Source: Limnohabitans sp.
GTDB taxonomy: Bacteria > Bacteroidota > Bacteroidia > Flavobacteriales > Flavobacteriaceae
Direction of reading: 5' to 3'
NCBI GenBank assembly: GCA_030053945.1
Contig: JASGCW010000029.1
Coordinates: 1-45,364, forward strand
DNA: 45,364 nucleotides
The notes under the pieces were generated by a model. The model ran no database searches, was not told where the DNA came from, and saw nothing but the letters and a program-made list of their open reading frames with translations. This document shows, one piece after another, positions 1-9,068 of the stretch; the first letter of the stretch is position 1; every line of letters starts with the position of its first letter. The position numbers and the translations under genes were made by a program.

Positions 1-2
1 AT

Positions 3-1346
3 TTTTCATTTTTAAAACGATTAGCACAAAAAAAAGGCGAATGGTTTTTTTATAATGGTACTGAGCTATTTCTTGGCGACCCTAACAAAGGCAATACTTA
101 TAATTTGTACTATGGTAACAATGTACACAGTCTAAAAATAGATATGAAAGCACAGCCACTAGGTTTTTCGTATCTAGGTTATGAGCCTACAAGTGCTGAG
201 ACCCAAACGGTTTCGTCGTTTGAAATCAATCACCAAGAGCAGGGTTACACACGCTCTGCGTTTGAAGCTTCAAAAAAATTATACCCAGAATCAGGAACGC
301 ATTTGTATTCGCAAGCTATAGGCGAAAGTAGTGCTATGCCACATTTGTCCGATAGAGTACAAACACAAACCCAAGGAAATGCAGCGAGTCTAATCACTGC
401 CCATGGAGAAAGCGACGAACCTGGCTTGCGTATAGGTGACAAAGTAAAAATTACCGAACCTGCTTTTTCTCCTACTAATAATCCTGCGGATGGCATCAAA
501 GAGCAATACTTTGGCGAATACATTATTACCCAAGTAACGCACTATATGGACGAAACTGGGAAATATTATAATACGTTTGAGGGTGTGCCATCAAGCGTGC
601 AAGCACCGCCTTATACACAGGTACTCGCACACCCCATTTCAGGCACTCAACCCGCAACCGTTATAGATAATAACGACCCTAAAGGATTAGGAAGAGTCAA
701 AGTAAAATTTGCTTGGCAACGCGAAGAAGCCTCTCCATGGTTGCGTATGACCAACCCACACGCAGGCGGTGGAAAGGGAATGTATTTTATTCCTGAAATT
801 GGCGAAGAAGTACAAATAGGTTTTGAAAATAACAATGCAGAAAAGCCGTTTGTATTAGGAGCTATGTATAACGGCAACGAGCGTTCGGGGTATGCCACGA
901 GTGGGAATGATAATAAAGTGATACAATCACGTTCAGGAACAAAAATCATTTTAAACGATGCTCAGGGTTCTGTTTTTGTAGAAGACCCTAGTGGTAATAT
1001 TTGGATATTAGATGGACAAGGTACTATCCGAGCGAAAGCGCCTAAAAACATCATTTTTGAAGCAGGAGAGAGCATCCTTTTAAATGCAGGGAAAAACATT
1101 GTAGCCACAGCACAAGAAAATGTTGATATAACTGCGAGTGAAAACATTTCAGTAACTGCAAACCAAGATTACAATTTGACCGCAAGTAATATTATTGAAG
1201 ATGCTACAAAAGAACGAATATCTAAAGCAAAATCTATTACAGAAAGCATGCAACAAGGACAGTATATAAGTACTAAAGAGCCTATCCATGTAGAAAGCGC
1301 AAAAGAAGTAAATATCAATAGTGGTAAAAAAGTAAAAGTGCAATAA
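3..1346 (+). CDS. vgrG: Type VI secretion spike protein VgrG (TssI), 5'-truncated by window edge
   Basis: VgrG forms the trimeric spike on the Hcp tube of a type VI secretion system. The reading frame is open from base 3 with no stop, so the gene starts before the window; the first good internal start (TTG, 105) is not the real one. The visible part holds the end of the gp27-like domain, then the gp5-like OB fold, recognisable by the stretch beginning HPISGTQPATVIDNNDPKG and by the following PWLRMTNPHAGGGKGMYF and GEEVQIGFENNNAEKPFVLG segments (about bases 630-870). After this comes a beta-needle of short repeats with VDITASENISVTANQDYN-like spacing. It heads a co-directional run of accessory and effector genes, as expected for an effector-carrying spike. 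Seen directly: the frame and motifs. Family knowledge: its role. Bacteroidota subtype is inferred from the neighbours and the rest of the window. Confidence 0.93.
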   Translation, partial: FSFLKRLAQKKGEWFFYNGTELFLGDPNKGNTYNLYYGNNVHSLKIDMKAQPLGFSYLGYEPTSAETQTVSSFEINHQEQGYTRSAFEASKKLYPESGTHLYSQAIGESSAMPHLSDRVQTQTQGNAASLITAHGESDEPGLRIGDKVKITEPAFSPTNNPADGIKEQYFGEYIITQVTHYMDETGKYYNTFEGVPSSVQAPPYTQVLAHPISGTQPATVIDNNDPKGLGRVKVKFAWQREEASPWLRMTNPHAGGGKGMYFIPEIGEEVQIGFENNNAEKPFVLGAMYNGNERSGYATSGNDNKVIQSRSGTKIILNDAQGSVFVEDPSGNIWILDGQGTIRAKAPKNIIFEAGESILLNAGKNIVATAQENVDITASENISVTANQDYNLTASNIIEDATKERISKAKSITESMQQGQYISTKEPIHVESAKEVNINSGKKVKVQ

Positions 1347-1357
1347 CTGATTTGATT

Positions 1358-1537
1358 ATGGAGAATAGCAAGGGTAACATAGTAAGAACCATAGGAGGAA
1401 CTTCAAGAAAAGAAGCTGAACGAATTAAGATTACAGCAAATAAAAGCGATTTAATTTTTTCAAGCCCTGAAGAAGCAAGATTTCACGGTAAGGACGGAGG
1501 GAAAAAATTAGGAGAGTATAAAGAAGAGAAAGAATAA
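1358..1537 (+). CDS. Small hypothetical protein in the T6SS accessory run
   Basis: A 59-residue, highly charged protein, rich in Lys and Glu, with no signal peptide or membrane segment. The frame also opens with a TTG at 1352, but the ATG at 1358 is the natural start, 11 bases after the vgrG stop. The C-terminal half reads SSPEEARFHGKDGGKKLGEY, with a Gly-rich turn and no cysteines. I do not recognise a family. Its position directly behind vgrG suggests co-transcription and a role tied to the spike, such as a small adaptor or chaperone, but that is inference from context only. Confidence 0.6.
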   Translation: MENSKGNIVRTIGGTSRKEAERIKITANKSDLIFSSPEEARFHGKDGGKKLGEYKEEKE

Positions 1538-1586
1538 AATTTAAAATTAGTAACAGAAGGACATTCGCATTAAAAACAAACAACAA

Positions 1587-1952
1587 ATGCTACTAATAAA
1601 TCACATATTTCAACCAGAGGTAATAAAAACAATCTCGCAAAATTATATACATTTAGAGCATAACGATAATATTTATATTTTTAGTTTATCGCAAAATAGC
1701 GCAGTATTTATAGACAAAGAAGAAAATTATTGGATATATACTAATAATAACATAACTCTTTCTGATATAAATAATCAGGAAAAACAACTTCAAGTAGGAG
1801 ATATAGTTTCTTTTGATGATGGTACGACTTATAAAAGAGTACACTCTTTATACGAAGTTGATAATATAGCTAAAGAATATTTTATGCCCTTTGTAAAACT
1901 TCATACTGATGCTATAAGTAATAATACAATTTATAATTTTTCAATAAATTAA
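1587..1952 (+). CDS. Hypothetical protein, T6SS accessory candidate
   Basis: A 121-residue soluble protein without signal peptide or membrane helix. It is rich in Asn, Ile and Tyr and looks mostly beta-structured. One segment (about residues 80-95, LQVGDIVSFDDGTTYKRV) reads like a small barrel or SH3-like turn. I recognise no family. It lies 49 bases after the small gene behind vgrG and 10 bases before the next gene, so it probably belongs to the same transcript. A cytoplasmic adaptor or effector-loading partner would fit a gene placed between spike and effector, but nothing in the sequence proves this. Confidence 0.6.
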   Translation: MLLINHIFQPEVIKTISQNYIHLEHNDNIYIFSLSQNSAVFIDKEENYWIYTNNNITLSDINNQEKQLQVGDIVSFDDGTTYKRVHSLYEVDNIAKEYFMPFVKLHTDAISNNTIYNFSIN

Positions 1953-1962
1953 TTTGCAACAG

Positions 1963-2769
1963 ATGATTTTTCAAGTTGAACATTCTACAGCAATAACCAT
2001 TAGTGGCTATCATTCTACCACTAAATCAAGGTTTGAAATCGAATTTCAATTACTTGAAAAATCATCTCAAGAAAATATTTATCTCGTTAAAAAAAATACT
2101 CGCAATGAGATTCCTTTTGAAGAAAATGATTTTTTAAAAGTGATTGATGCGTTAGATTGGCATACTTACCCTATAAAAATTGCTATCGATAAAGCAGGGA
2201 GTTTTTTAAAAATTGTCGAGTACAATGATTGGTTAAAAAATTGGGAGAAAAAGACAGAATCAATTACAGAGGATTATGACCATTGCGAAAATGTCAAAGA
2301 TATTCGCAAACAATTTTTTCAAACACTTCAAGACGAGAAAAAATTTATCGCTAACAAGTTTAAAGAAGCTTATTGGAATTTGTTTTTTTTCAATCCGCCT
2401 TTAGACCATCGAGACAATCCCGATTTAGGTACAAACATAAATTGGCATATTAAATCATTAGGGCTTTTAAATTGTGTGGGTAGAACAAGAATTTTAAATC
2501 CTGTTCCTGCTGTAATTGATATATGTTTTGAATCGAAACCAACAGTATCACAAGAAATAAAAAATTCATTAAATAAAAAATTGAATTTTGCTGATTTTGA
2601 TGCCACTAAACAAACAATTACTCTTAATATAATTACTAATTTTGATACTACAACACGAAAAATAAATAATAAAAAAGCGATTTTTAATTTTATTATAGAT
2701 GGTTATGTTTCCTATAATGAAGAGGTAACAATCACTATGAAAAAAGAAGTTGAACAAATAAAAAACTAA
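1963..2769 (+). CDS. Hypothetical protein between vgrG and the PAAR-like effector, candidate effector-loading factor
   Basis: The frame opens at a TTG (1954), but the ATG at 1963 is the more likely start and gives 268 residues. There is no signal peptide, so the product should be cytoplasmic. The N-terminal third alternates in a beta-rich pattern. The middle has a long charged helical stretch (around residues 75-130, with the KDIRKQFFQTLQDEKKFI segment) and an aromatic patch NLFFFNPPLD. The C-terminus is again beta-like. I do not recognise a family, and the helical middle does not match the Eag/DUF1795 or DUF4123 chaperones I know. Sitting 16 bases upstream of the DUF4280 effector gene, it is the best positional candidate for a chaperone of that effector. 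This is inference. Confidence 0.6.
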   Translation: MIFQVEHSTAITISGYHSTTKSRFEIEFQLLEKSSQENIYLVKKNTRNEIPFEENDFLKVIDALDWHTYPIKIAIDKAGSFLKIVEYNDWLKNWEKKTESITEDYDHCENVKDIRKQFFQTLQDEKKFIANKFKEAYWNLFFFNPPLDHRDNPDLGTNINWHIKSLGLLNCVGRTRILNPVPAVIDICFESKPTVSQEIKNSLNKKLNFADFDATKQTITLNIITNFDTTTRKINNKKAIFNFIIDGYVSYNEEVTITMKKEVEQIKN

Positions 2770-2785
2770 AAGCTAAAAACTAAAA

Positions 2786-5700
2786 ATGTCAGTAAAAGGG
2801 GAAATAATTGTTGAGGGGGCAAAAATCTATTGTTCGAGTGCACAAACTTTTAAGAATAAAGGAGCATCAGTACCTTTAAACGTAAAAAGTCAACAAAAAA
2901 AATTAGGCAAAAACAAGTATTTTGCTCAGGAAAAACCCATTGCAACAACACAAGACACAAAAGCAGAAAGCATAAATAATGGTGAGGGTTTTGTTATGTG
3001 TCAAGACCCAAAAAACACACAAACAGGATATTCGCCTTGTAAATCAAAATGTAAAATTGAATATAAAGATTATTACGAAAATGTAGATTTTGACAAAGGT
3101 ATGAAAGCACTCATTGATAAAACCACAGGAATTTGTCAAGGCTATGGTGTTCCTGGAACAATACAATTCGCCACCTCTGGACAAACTACTGCTGTAAGTG
3201 CAATAGATGTAAAAAATACCGATGAATTTCAAATTCAAAATATTTCTTCCCAATGGGAAACAGCACCAGTAAGCAAAGAAAATGCTGTAAATAGTATAAC
3301 AATAACTGTTCCTGTAGCCGAGAAACCTCAAGGAAAATATTATTTTATCAAAGAATTAGCTCCTGTAAACGCAAGCTATTATCAATTACCTACATCTTTT
3401 ACCAACACAAACACTATTTTAAAATTAAAAGTTGACGACTATAAAGGAGATGCTAATAAAATTACTTGGGCATTATTTAAAGGCTCTGACACTAAAGACA
3501 AGGTGAAATCTTTTGTAGGGATAGGTGCAAATATTTCACTAAAACTCGATAAACTCTTTGAAAACTTACCCGAAGGTGACTATCGTATAGAAGCCTATAT
3601 GAACAAAGCAGGTGATAAAAAATGTGCTATTGTTATAGAATATATCATAGACCAGATGGAAAGCCTTACCGTAACTAACAAAACCTTATTAAAAAACAGC
3701 CCTATACAGGTTACTGCTAAGTTTAAAACCGCTACTATTGACTTTAAAAAAGTGCTCAATCCTAATTACAATACTGCTACTAGACCTGTGCCTATTGCCT
3801 ACTGGAAAATTAAACAAAAAGATATTGTTTTAGTAAACACAGCCACTGCAATAGATACTAGTTTAGTACGATTAGACCTCATAAAAACAATTGCTATCAA
3901 TGAAGTTATTGGTATTATCAATTTTAAAAATGCAGGTGAATATACTTTGCAAGCCTACACCTACATAGGCGACCAAAGCCCTTTAACAGCAAATTTTACA
4001 GTAGTTGATTCCCTAAGTATTAATACCGTAAAAGCGGAAAGTAACGCATTGTTACGTTATAATGACACTCTAAAAGTAAGTGTTGACAAGTACAATGTGG
4101 ACAATATTTTTGATGGAGGCACTAGGACAATGCAATGGTATTTACAAAAAGACGGAGTACAATTATCCTTGTTTGAACAGTCAGCAGTATCAAAAAAATC
4201 AGCTATCAATAAACGTATTGATCAGATTGTTTATAACGACGCACAAGCAGGAAACAATTATTTTGGTAAATATGCTATCGAAGCCTATGGCAAAGTACTA
4301 GAGTATCCAAAAAAGCCAACTTTTAAAGGGGCTGATACTTATTTTTTTGAAGTCATAAAAAATTGTATAGATTCATTAGTTTTGCCTCCTAAAGTTCCCA
4401 AAGGCGCAATAGTAAATTATGAGACAACCGCTCGAATAATGCCACTTATAACTGGTGAGGCTTTTCAAATAGAAGTGCCACAAGGCGTAACTAAAAACAA
4501 CGATGGCTCGCTTATGTTTTGCGAAGCTGGTGAATACGAAATTACAGCCCAACTCACAGGAGCCTATACAGATAACAAAAAGATTACTCAAAAAATAAAA
4601 GTAGCCGACCCAGTTCTTAAAGAGGCCCTTTGGGCATATGGCACAGGCTACAAACGTACGCAAACAGGTTACAAAGAAGAAACCCACGCCTTTGTAGAAA
4701 TTGCAGGTCTCGAAAACCAAACCATAACTATAAAAGTATGGCTGCGTGGCGATGGTGATTCGTTTTACTTACAGCCTGACAAATACATGCTCGAAGAAAA
4801 GAAAGTAACCCTAAACGACAAAGGAAAAGGGTCGTTTATGATTACAACTTCTGACAAGTATAAAGAAAAAATCGAAAAAGCCATTCCTCCTACTGTAGCT
4901 GTACCTAATCCTAGTTATCGTTTAGTATTTACGGTAGAATTGCCCACAGGGAAACAAGGAGCGGTTACACTACCTGCGGATACGAACCTAGAAAACGGTA
5001 AACCAATAAAAGGTGCAAATTTGTATGAAGTACTTGATGCCAACGAAGAACTGGAACTAACTAGCGAAAAATTAATCAAATCTATTGTATTTTCTACCGA
5101 GGACGGTAAAGATGTACAACAAGGTATTACATTTTATGGTAAAACCCACAAAATATGGGTACATACCGTAAATATGATTGATGACGAACTCAAAGTTGAA
5201 GTATTTAAAGAAGTACCTATAGATAATTTGACTGAGACACAAAACATCATTTACACCCACGAATCTAAAGAAACGTACCCAAGCGAAAAAGTAGGTAGCG
5301 ACGGACTCTTAGAATTATCTTTTACACCAAAAGAAGAATGGAACATTACTTGCAAGAACATAGATTATTATGTAGCTAGTGTGAGTATGAAAGTAAAAGA
5401 CGAGCAAAACTGCGATGTTTGGAAAGTAATGAGTACCCAAGTACGAACAAACGACTCTTTTCCTGTTTCTTTAGAATATGACAAAGAAAGAGAGAAAATG
5501 GGGATAAAAGCCATTAAAGAAGATGGTACCCCATTTACAAAAGAGGAAATGGAAACCCTACGAGGAAAGTTTATACAGTATATACAGGGTGCATTAAAAG
5601 TTTCTCCATATTCTGAAATCGCTCCAGAGGTTAAACAAGGCGCACCGCTAGTGGTGGAAATGGGAGAGATTGAGAAAAAGAAAATAAAAAACTGCTATTG

Positions 5701-7198
5701 TGATAAAGATTTGACTATAGCTGATTTAAAAAGTATAGTAAAAAAAGTTACTGGAGAGGAACTAATTTGGAAAGGAATTGCAAATCCTTGTCCTATAGAA
5801 GATAAAACTTTTGAAAGTTTAACTTATCAATTAAATTCAGTTTTTAGAACTTATGACATTAATAAATGCATACAAAAAATTTCATTTTTAGCACAAATAA
5901 CAGGTGAGACTGGTTTGTTCAAACAATCAATAGAAGAACTAAGTAATCATAATTCTAGTAAAAGTTTTTATAAAGGTAGAGGTCTTTTACAAATTACAGG
6001 AGATGCTGATGATAGTGGATTATATAATTTACCTGGAGCGTATAGCACCTATGCATCTAAAGTTGTTAATAATAATATAGTAACAAATCCAGACTTAGTA
6101 GGAAAAAATCTGCATTATGCTGTGGATGTTGCTGGCTGGATATGGTCAATAAATAAGAAATGTCCAAACTGGAAAGTAAGCTCAGAAAATGAAGCTATCC
6201 GATGGAAGGCGGAATATTTTAAAGAAGGACTAGGAAAATCTTTAAACGAGATTGCACTAGCAATGGAAATTGATGAGTTAAAATATTTTTATCTTCAAGC
6301 TAAAATTTTAAATGGTTATTCAAAAAACCATAAATTAGAAAGAAACCCTAACGGATGGTCGGAAAGAAAAGAAGCATTATCTAAACTTAAATCTTGGTTT
6401 AAATATGATAAGAATGTTTGTAAAGATTTTGTAAATCTGACATTTAATGCTAAAGACATTGTTACATATAAAATTTATACTGATGGTAGAATTGAAAAAC
6501 ATATACCTAAAATAATTAAGGAAGAATTGAAAAACAAATACAAATATCTTTATATTGATGAAGATGATAAAGAATTTAACATTTGTATAGTTGATTGGCA
6601 TACAACAAAAGAAAAAAGTGTAGGAGTAAAAAAAGGTGCAAAGCCAAGTCATTCTGAAGTGATTTCAGATCAAAATGTTTCTGAAGGAAATACATCAAGG
6701 AGAGTTATATATAAAAATGGTGATGTAGCTGAGTATGGATCGCATCCGACAGAAGGAAATATATGGCGTTTATATAGTGCAGGGACAAATGACATTGAAT
6801 TAGTCAGGATGCCAGACTCATTAAATGATGACACATTAAAAATTAATTACACATTTACAAATACTCAGAGAAGATACACAAGCCCTGGTCATTTAGCTGG
6901 TTTTATAGGAGCATTAGCTGAATCAAAATTAAAAATAGTTACTGCTGGTAGTTGTTTTCAATGGGGTTCTGCTTTTCCTAGTTATGATCATTCGAATGGA
7001 AAGAGTATTGACACACAATATTTGAGTGATGCTGATGAACAAAAATTCATAAATGCTTTGGTAAAATTTAATTTTAATATACATCTGAGAGGAAAAAATA
7101 AAAAACATTTTGACCATACAACAGATGGAGGAGTACTTCATGATTCCCACCTACACTCTTCATTTGATGAATCAACAATAAACATTATAAACGAATAA
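2786..7198 (+). CDS. T6SS PAAR-like (DUF4280) polymorphic effector: Ig-like stalk, GH19/lysozyme-like domain, LAS/MepA-like peptidase tip
   Basis: A 1470-residue multidomain effector with no signal peptide. Residues 1-130 match the DUF4280 PAAR-like tip family, with cysteines at 16, 72, 85, 89 and 117. Residues about 150-950 are a chain of Ig-like beta domains. From about 968 (NCYCDKDLT) to 1215 lies a GH19 chitinase/lysozyme-like module: candidate catalytic Glu1041 in ITGETGLF, then KGRGLLQITG, and NPDLVGKNLHYAVDVAGWIW, which resembles the GH19 NPELV..AVDSAGWFW stretch. A linker follows (YKIYTDGRIEKHIPK, about 1222-1310). The C-terminus carries the LAS metallopeptidase signature H1402-x6-D1409 and H1455-L-H1457; LHDSHLH closely resembles the MepA GHDAHFH motif. 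The expected action is attack on glycan and peptide bonds of peptidoglycan in a rival's periplasm. The downstream secreted protein, 2 bases away, is the likely immunity partner. Base composition becomes more AT-rich near 5.66 kb, where the enzymatic part begins. Domain calls come from motifs only. Confidence 0.82.
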   Translation: MSVKGEIIVEGAKIYCSSAQTFKNKGASVPLNVKSQQKKLGKNKYFAQEKPIATTQDTKAESINNGEGFVMCQDPKNTQTGYSPCKSKCKIEYKDYYENVDFDKGMKALIDKTTGICQGYGVPGTIQFATSGQTTAVSAIDVKNTDEFQIQNISSQWETAPVSKENAVNSITITVPVAEKPQGKYYFIKELAPVNASYYQLPTSFTNTNTILKLKVDDYKGDANKITWALFKGSDTKDKVKSFVGIGANISLKLDKLFENLPEGDYRIEAYMNKAGDKKCAIVIEYIIDQMESLTVTNKTLLKNSPIQVTAKFKTATIDFKKVLNPNYNTATRPVPIAYWKIKQKDIVLVNTATAIDTSLVRLDLIKTIAINEVIGIINFKNAGEYTLQAYTYIGDQSPLTANFTVVDSLSINTVKAESNALLRYNDTLKVSVDKYNVDNIFDGGTRTMQWYLQKDGVQLSLFEQSAVSKKSAINKRIDQIVYNDAQAGNNYFGKYAIEAYGKVLEYPKKPTFKGADTYFFEVIKNCIDSLVLPPKVPKGAIVNYETTARIMPLITGEAFQIEVPQGVTKNNDGSLMFCEAGEYEITAQLTGAYTDNKKITQKIKVADPVLKEALWAYGTGYKRTQTGYKEETHAFVEIAGLENQTITIKVWLRGDGDSFYLQPDKYMLEEKKVTLNDKGKGSFMITTSDKYKEKIEKAIPPTVAVPNPSYRLVFTVELPTGKQGAVTLPADTNLENGKPIKGANLYEVLDANEELELTSEKLIKSIVFSTEDGKDVQQGITFYGKTHKIWVHTVNMIDDELKVEVFKEVPIDNLTETQNIIYTHESKETYPSEKVGSDGLLELSFTPKEEWNITCKNIDYYVASVSMKVKDEQNCDVWKVMSTQVRTNDSFPVSLEYDKEREKMGIKAIKEDGTPFTKEEMETLRGKFIQYIQGALKVSPYSEIAPEVKQGAPLVVEMGEIEKKKIKNCYCDKDLTIADLKSIVKKVTGEELIWKGIANPCPIEDKTFESLTYQLNSVFRTYDINKCIQKISFLAQITGETGLFKQSIEELSNHNSSKSFYKGRGLLQITGDADDSGLYNLPGAYSTYASKVVNNNIVTNPDLVGKNLHYAVDVAGWIWSINKKCPNWKVSSENEAIRWKAEYFKEGLGKSLNEIALAMEIDELKYFYLQAKILNGYSKNHKLERNPNGWSERKEALSKLKSWFKYDKNVCKDFVNLTFNAKDIVTYKIYTDGRIEKHIPKIIKEELKNKYKYLYIDEDDKEFNICIVDWHTTKEKSVGVKKGAKPSHSEVISDQNVSEGNTSRRVIYKNGDVAEYGSHPTEGNIWRLYSAGTNDIELVRMPDSLNDDTLKINYTFTNTQRRYTSPGHLAGFIGALAESKLKIVTAGSCFQWGSAFPSYDHSNGKSIDTQYLSDADEQKFINALVKFNFNIHLRGKNKKHFDHTTDGGVLHDSHLHSSFDESTINIINE

Positions 7199-7200
7199 CT

Positions 7201-8934
7201 ATGAAATCAATAAAAATAATTTACGTATTTTTTACTTCATTTCTCACAACCATTGTTTATCCAATGGTCAATAAAAACAATAAAATAGAATTTGGTGATG
7301 AATTAATAAGTCAGTATAATTTTGTGAACAGTATTGAAAAATCGTGTTTGAAAGATTATAATCCTAATTGTGTTTTAAAAAAAATAAAGTTTAAATATCG
7401 CCATTCCATTTTAAAAGACACTATTCTATTCGAAAAAGGTAGCGTAAAAATAATATTGAAAGCGAACAACAAAAACGAATTAGACTACTCATCAAGTTTG
7501 ATAACATATCTTAATGATAAGCCTCAAAATTCAATATTATTTTATAAAGAAAAAAGTGGAGAGTATGCAGTAAACAATATTTACTTTTACATCAACAATG
7601 AATTTAATTTTTGGCTATTAAACTTTTTTGTTGATGATGAAGGCACAAAAATAAAAACATGGACCAAATATAAAATAGATTCAAATAATGCAAAAATATC
7701 TTTAGACGAAGAATTAATTAAAGATAAATTACCATATAGCACAGGAGAAAAGCCAGTTATTAGAGTTATAAAAAATAACAATATGAGTATTTCAATTCAA
7801 TCAATTTTAAAAAAACAATTACTTGCTGGTTATCTAGCAGAAAAAAATGAAACTGGTTATATAAACTATGAATATAGTTTAAATGATTTAACAGTCACAA
7901 TTCCTCTTTTAAAAAATCAGTTAATTAGTAATGGTTACAATTCGGACGACATTTCTGATTTTGAATCAAGAATCAAAACAATTTTCGACAAGACTATTGA
8001 CCCCAAATCCGATATTACATATGTTGATTTTTTTGACAAATGCAATAACAAAGTGGAATATTATCCCAAATACACAGAAAATAAATATGGTGTTTTTATT
8101 TTCAAAAATCAAAAGTTTATTACTGAAGGTTTGACAATTCCTCAAATTATTGATTACGTAAAAGAATACAAAGATTTAGCTAATGAAGAAAAAAAATATG
8201 AAAGAAAGTACAAAAATTCAAATGGAGTAATAATTACTAGAACTTTATGGATGGATAATTTAAACCTCGCAGATGAGAGAAAAAAAAATATTCAGTTATT
8301 AGTTGCAAGAAATATGTATCTATTTAAAAATAGTCGTGCACATTTTCGGTGGTTAATTATTAATGATGAGAATTTCATGAAAAATTTAATTTATAAATTC
8401 GGTTATTTTGAAGATATTGAATTACTAGAATGGGTTGAGGAAAAATTTAACAGTAAACAAGATAATATTCAAAATTATGGAGGGTTATTTTGGACAAAAC
8501 AATGTGACGGTAAAATAAAAATTCATTCAAGTTATTTTAAATTATTACAAAAAAAAATTACAAAAAAAAATTACAAAAAATATATTGAAGACATAAAAAA
8601 GTATATTGAATACATATCCGATTTTACCAATAAAATTGATATTTCAAATAATGATAGAATTAAGATTATTTCAAACATAGTATACTTTGCTGAACAATAT
8701 AAATATGATAGTCAATATAAAAGTGATTTTAGAATAATGGGGCGTTCAAGATATTTTTTAGATGCAAAGAATTATCGCAAAATTTTAGAACAAAACAATT
8801 ATTTTAACTTACCTAAATTTAAAGAATGGTGGGAACGAGCTGAATATGACAAAGTGTATGTTGAAAATTGTGAATATGATGGTACTTGTGGACCAGGTTC
8901 ACCTGCTCCAAATCCCAAAGATTATAAACATTAA
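7201..8934 (+). CDS. Secreted candidate immunity protein for the upstream effector (paralogue of the 10.1 kb gene)
   Basis: 577 residues beginning with a Sec signal peptide (MKSIKIIYVFFTSFLTTIVYP), so the product should be periplasmic, where peptidoglycan-degrading toxins act. It starts 2 bases after the effector stop. Residues about 30-200 are unique to this copy. Residues about 200-560 resemble the protein at 10071-11246, most clearly around 360-420, where both read RKKNIQ-LVARNMYLF-NSRAHFRWLI-ND-E-FM. The C-terminus contains Cys pairs and a Gly/Pro-rich tail. I recognise no named family. Immunity function is inferred from order, spacing, export and the second toxin-linked copy. The DNA is among the most AT-rich in the window. 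Confidence 0.65.
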   Translation: MKSIKIIYVFFTSFLTTIVYPMVNKNNKIEFGDELISQYNFVNSIEKSCLKDYNPNCVLKKIKFKYRHSILKDTILFEKGSVKIILKANNKNELDYSSSLITYLNDKPQNSILFYKEKSGEYAVNNIYFYINNEFNFWLLNFFVDDEGTKIKTWTKYKIDSNNAKISLDEELIKDKLPYSTGEKPVIRVIKNNNMSISIQSILKKQLLAGYLAEKNETGYINYEYSLNDLTVTIPLLKNQLISNGYNSDDISDFESRIKTIFDKTIDPKSDITYVDFFDKCNNKVEYYPKYTENKYGVFIFKNQKFITEGLTIPQIIDYVKEYKDLANEEKKYERKYKNSNGVIITRTLWMDNLNLADERKKNIQLLVARNMYLFKNSRAHFRWLIINDENFMKNLIYKFGYFEDIELLEWVEEKFNSKQDNIQNYGGLFWTKQCDGKIKIHSSYFKLLQKKITKKNYKKYIEDIKKYIEYISDFTNKIDISNNDRIKIISNIVYFAEQYKYDSQYKSDFRIMGRSRYFLDAKNYRKILEQNNYFNLPKFKEWWERAEYDKVYVENCEYDGTCGPGSPAPNPKDYKH

Positions 8935-9068
8935 TTTTTTTTCAACTCATCTAAAATTTGGTATAAATATAATTAACAACTCTATTTAGACTAAAATTCT
9001 TCCGCATTTTATCTACAGAAGATAAATTCATACTGTTGTACAGTAACTTTTTAGCTTAACCAGAACTT

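Noticed and set aside
4080..4301. Second-frame ORF inside the effector gene (+ strand)
   Set aside because: It lies fully in another frame of the Ig-like region, has no family pattern and no start context; a shadow of the real gene. The same applies to the many minus-strand frames opposite vgrG, the effector and katG.
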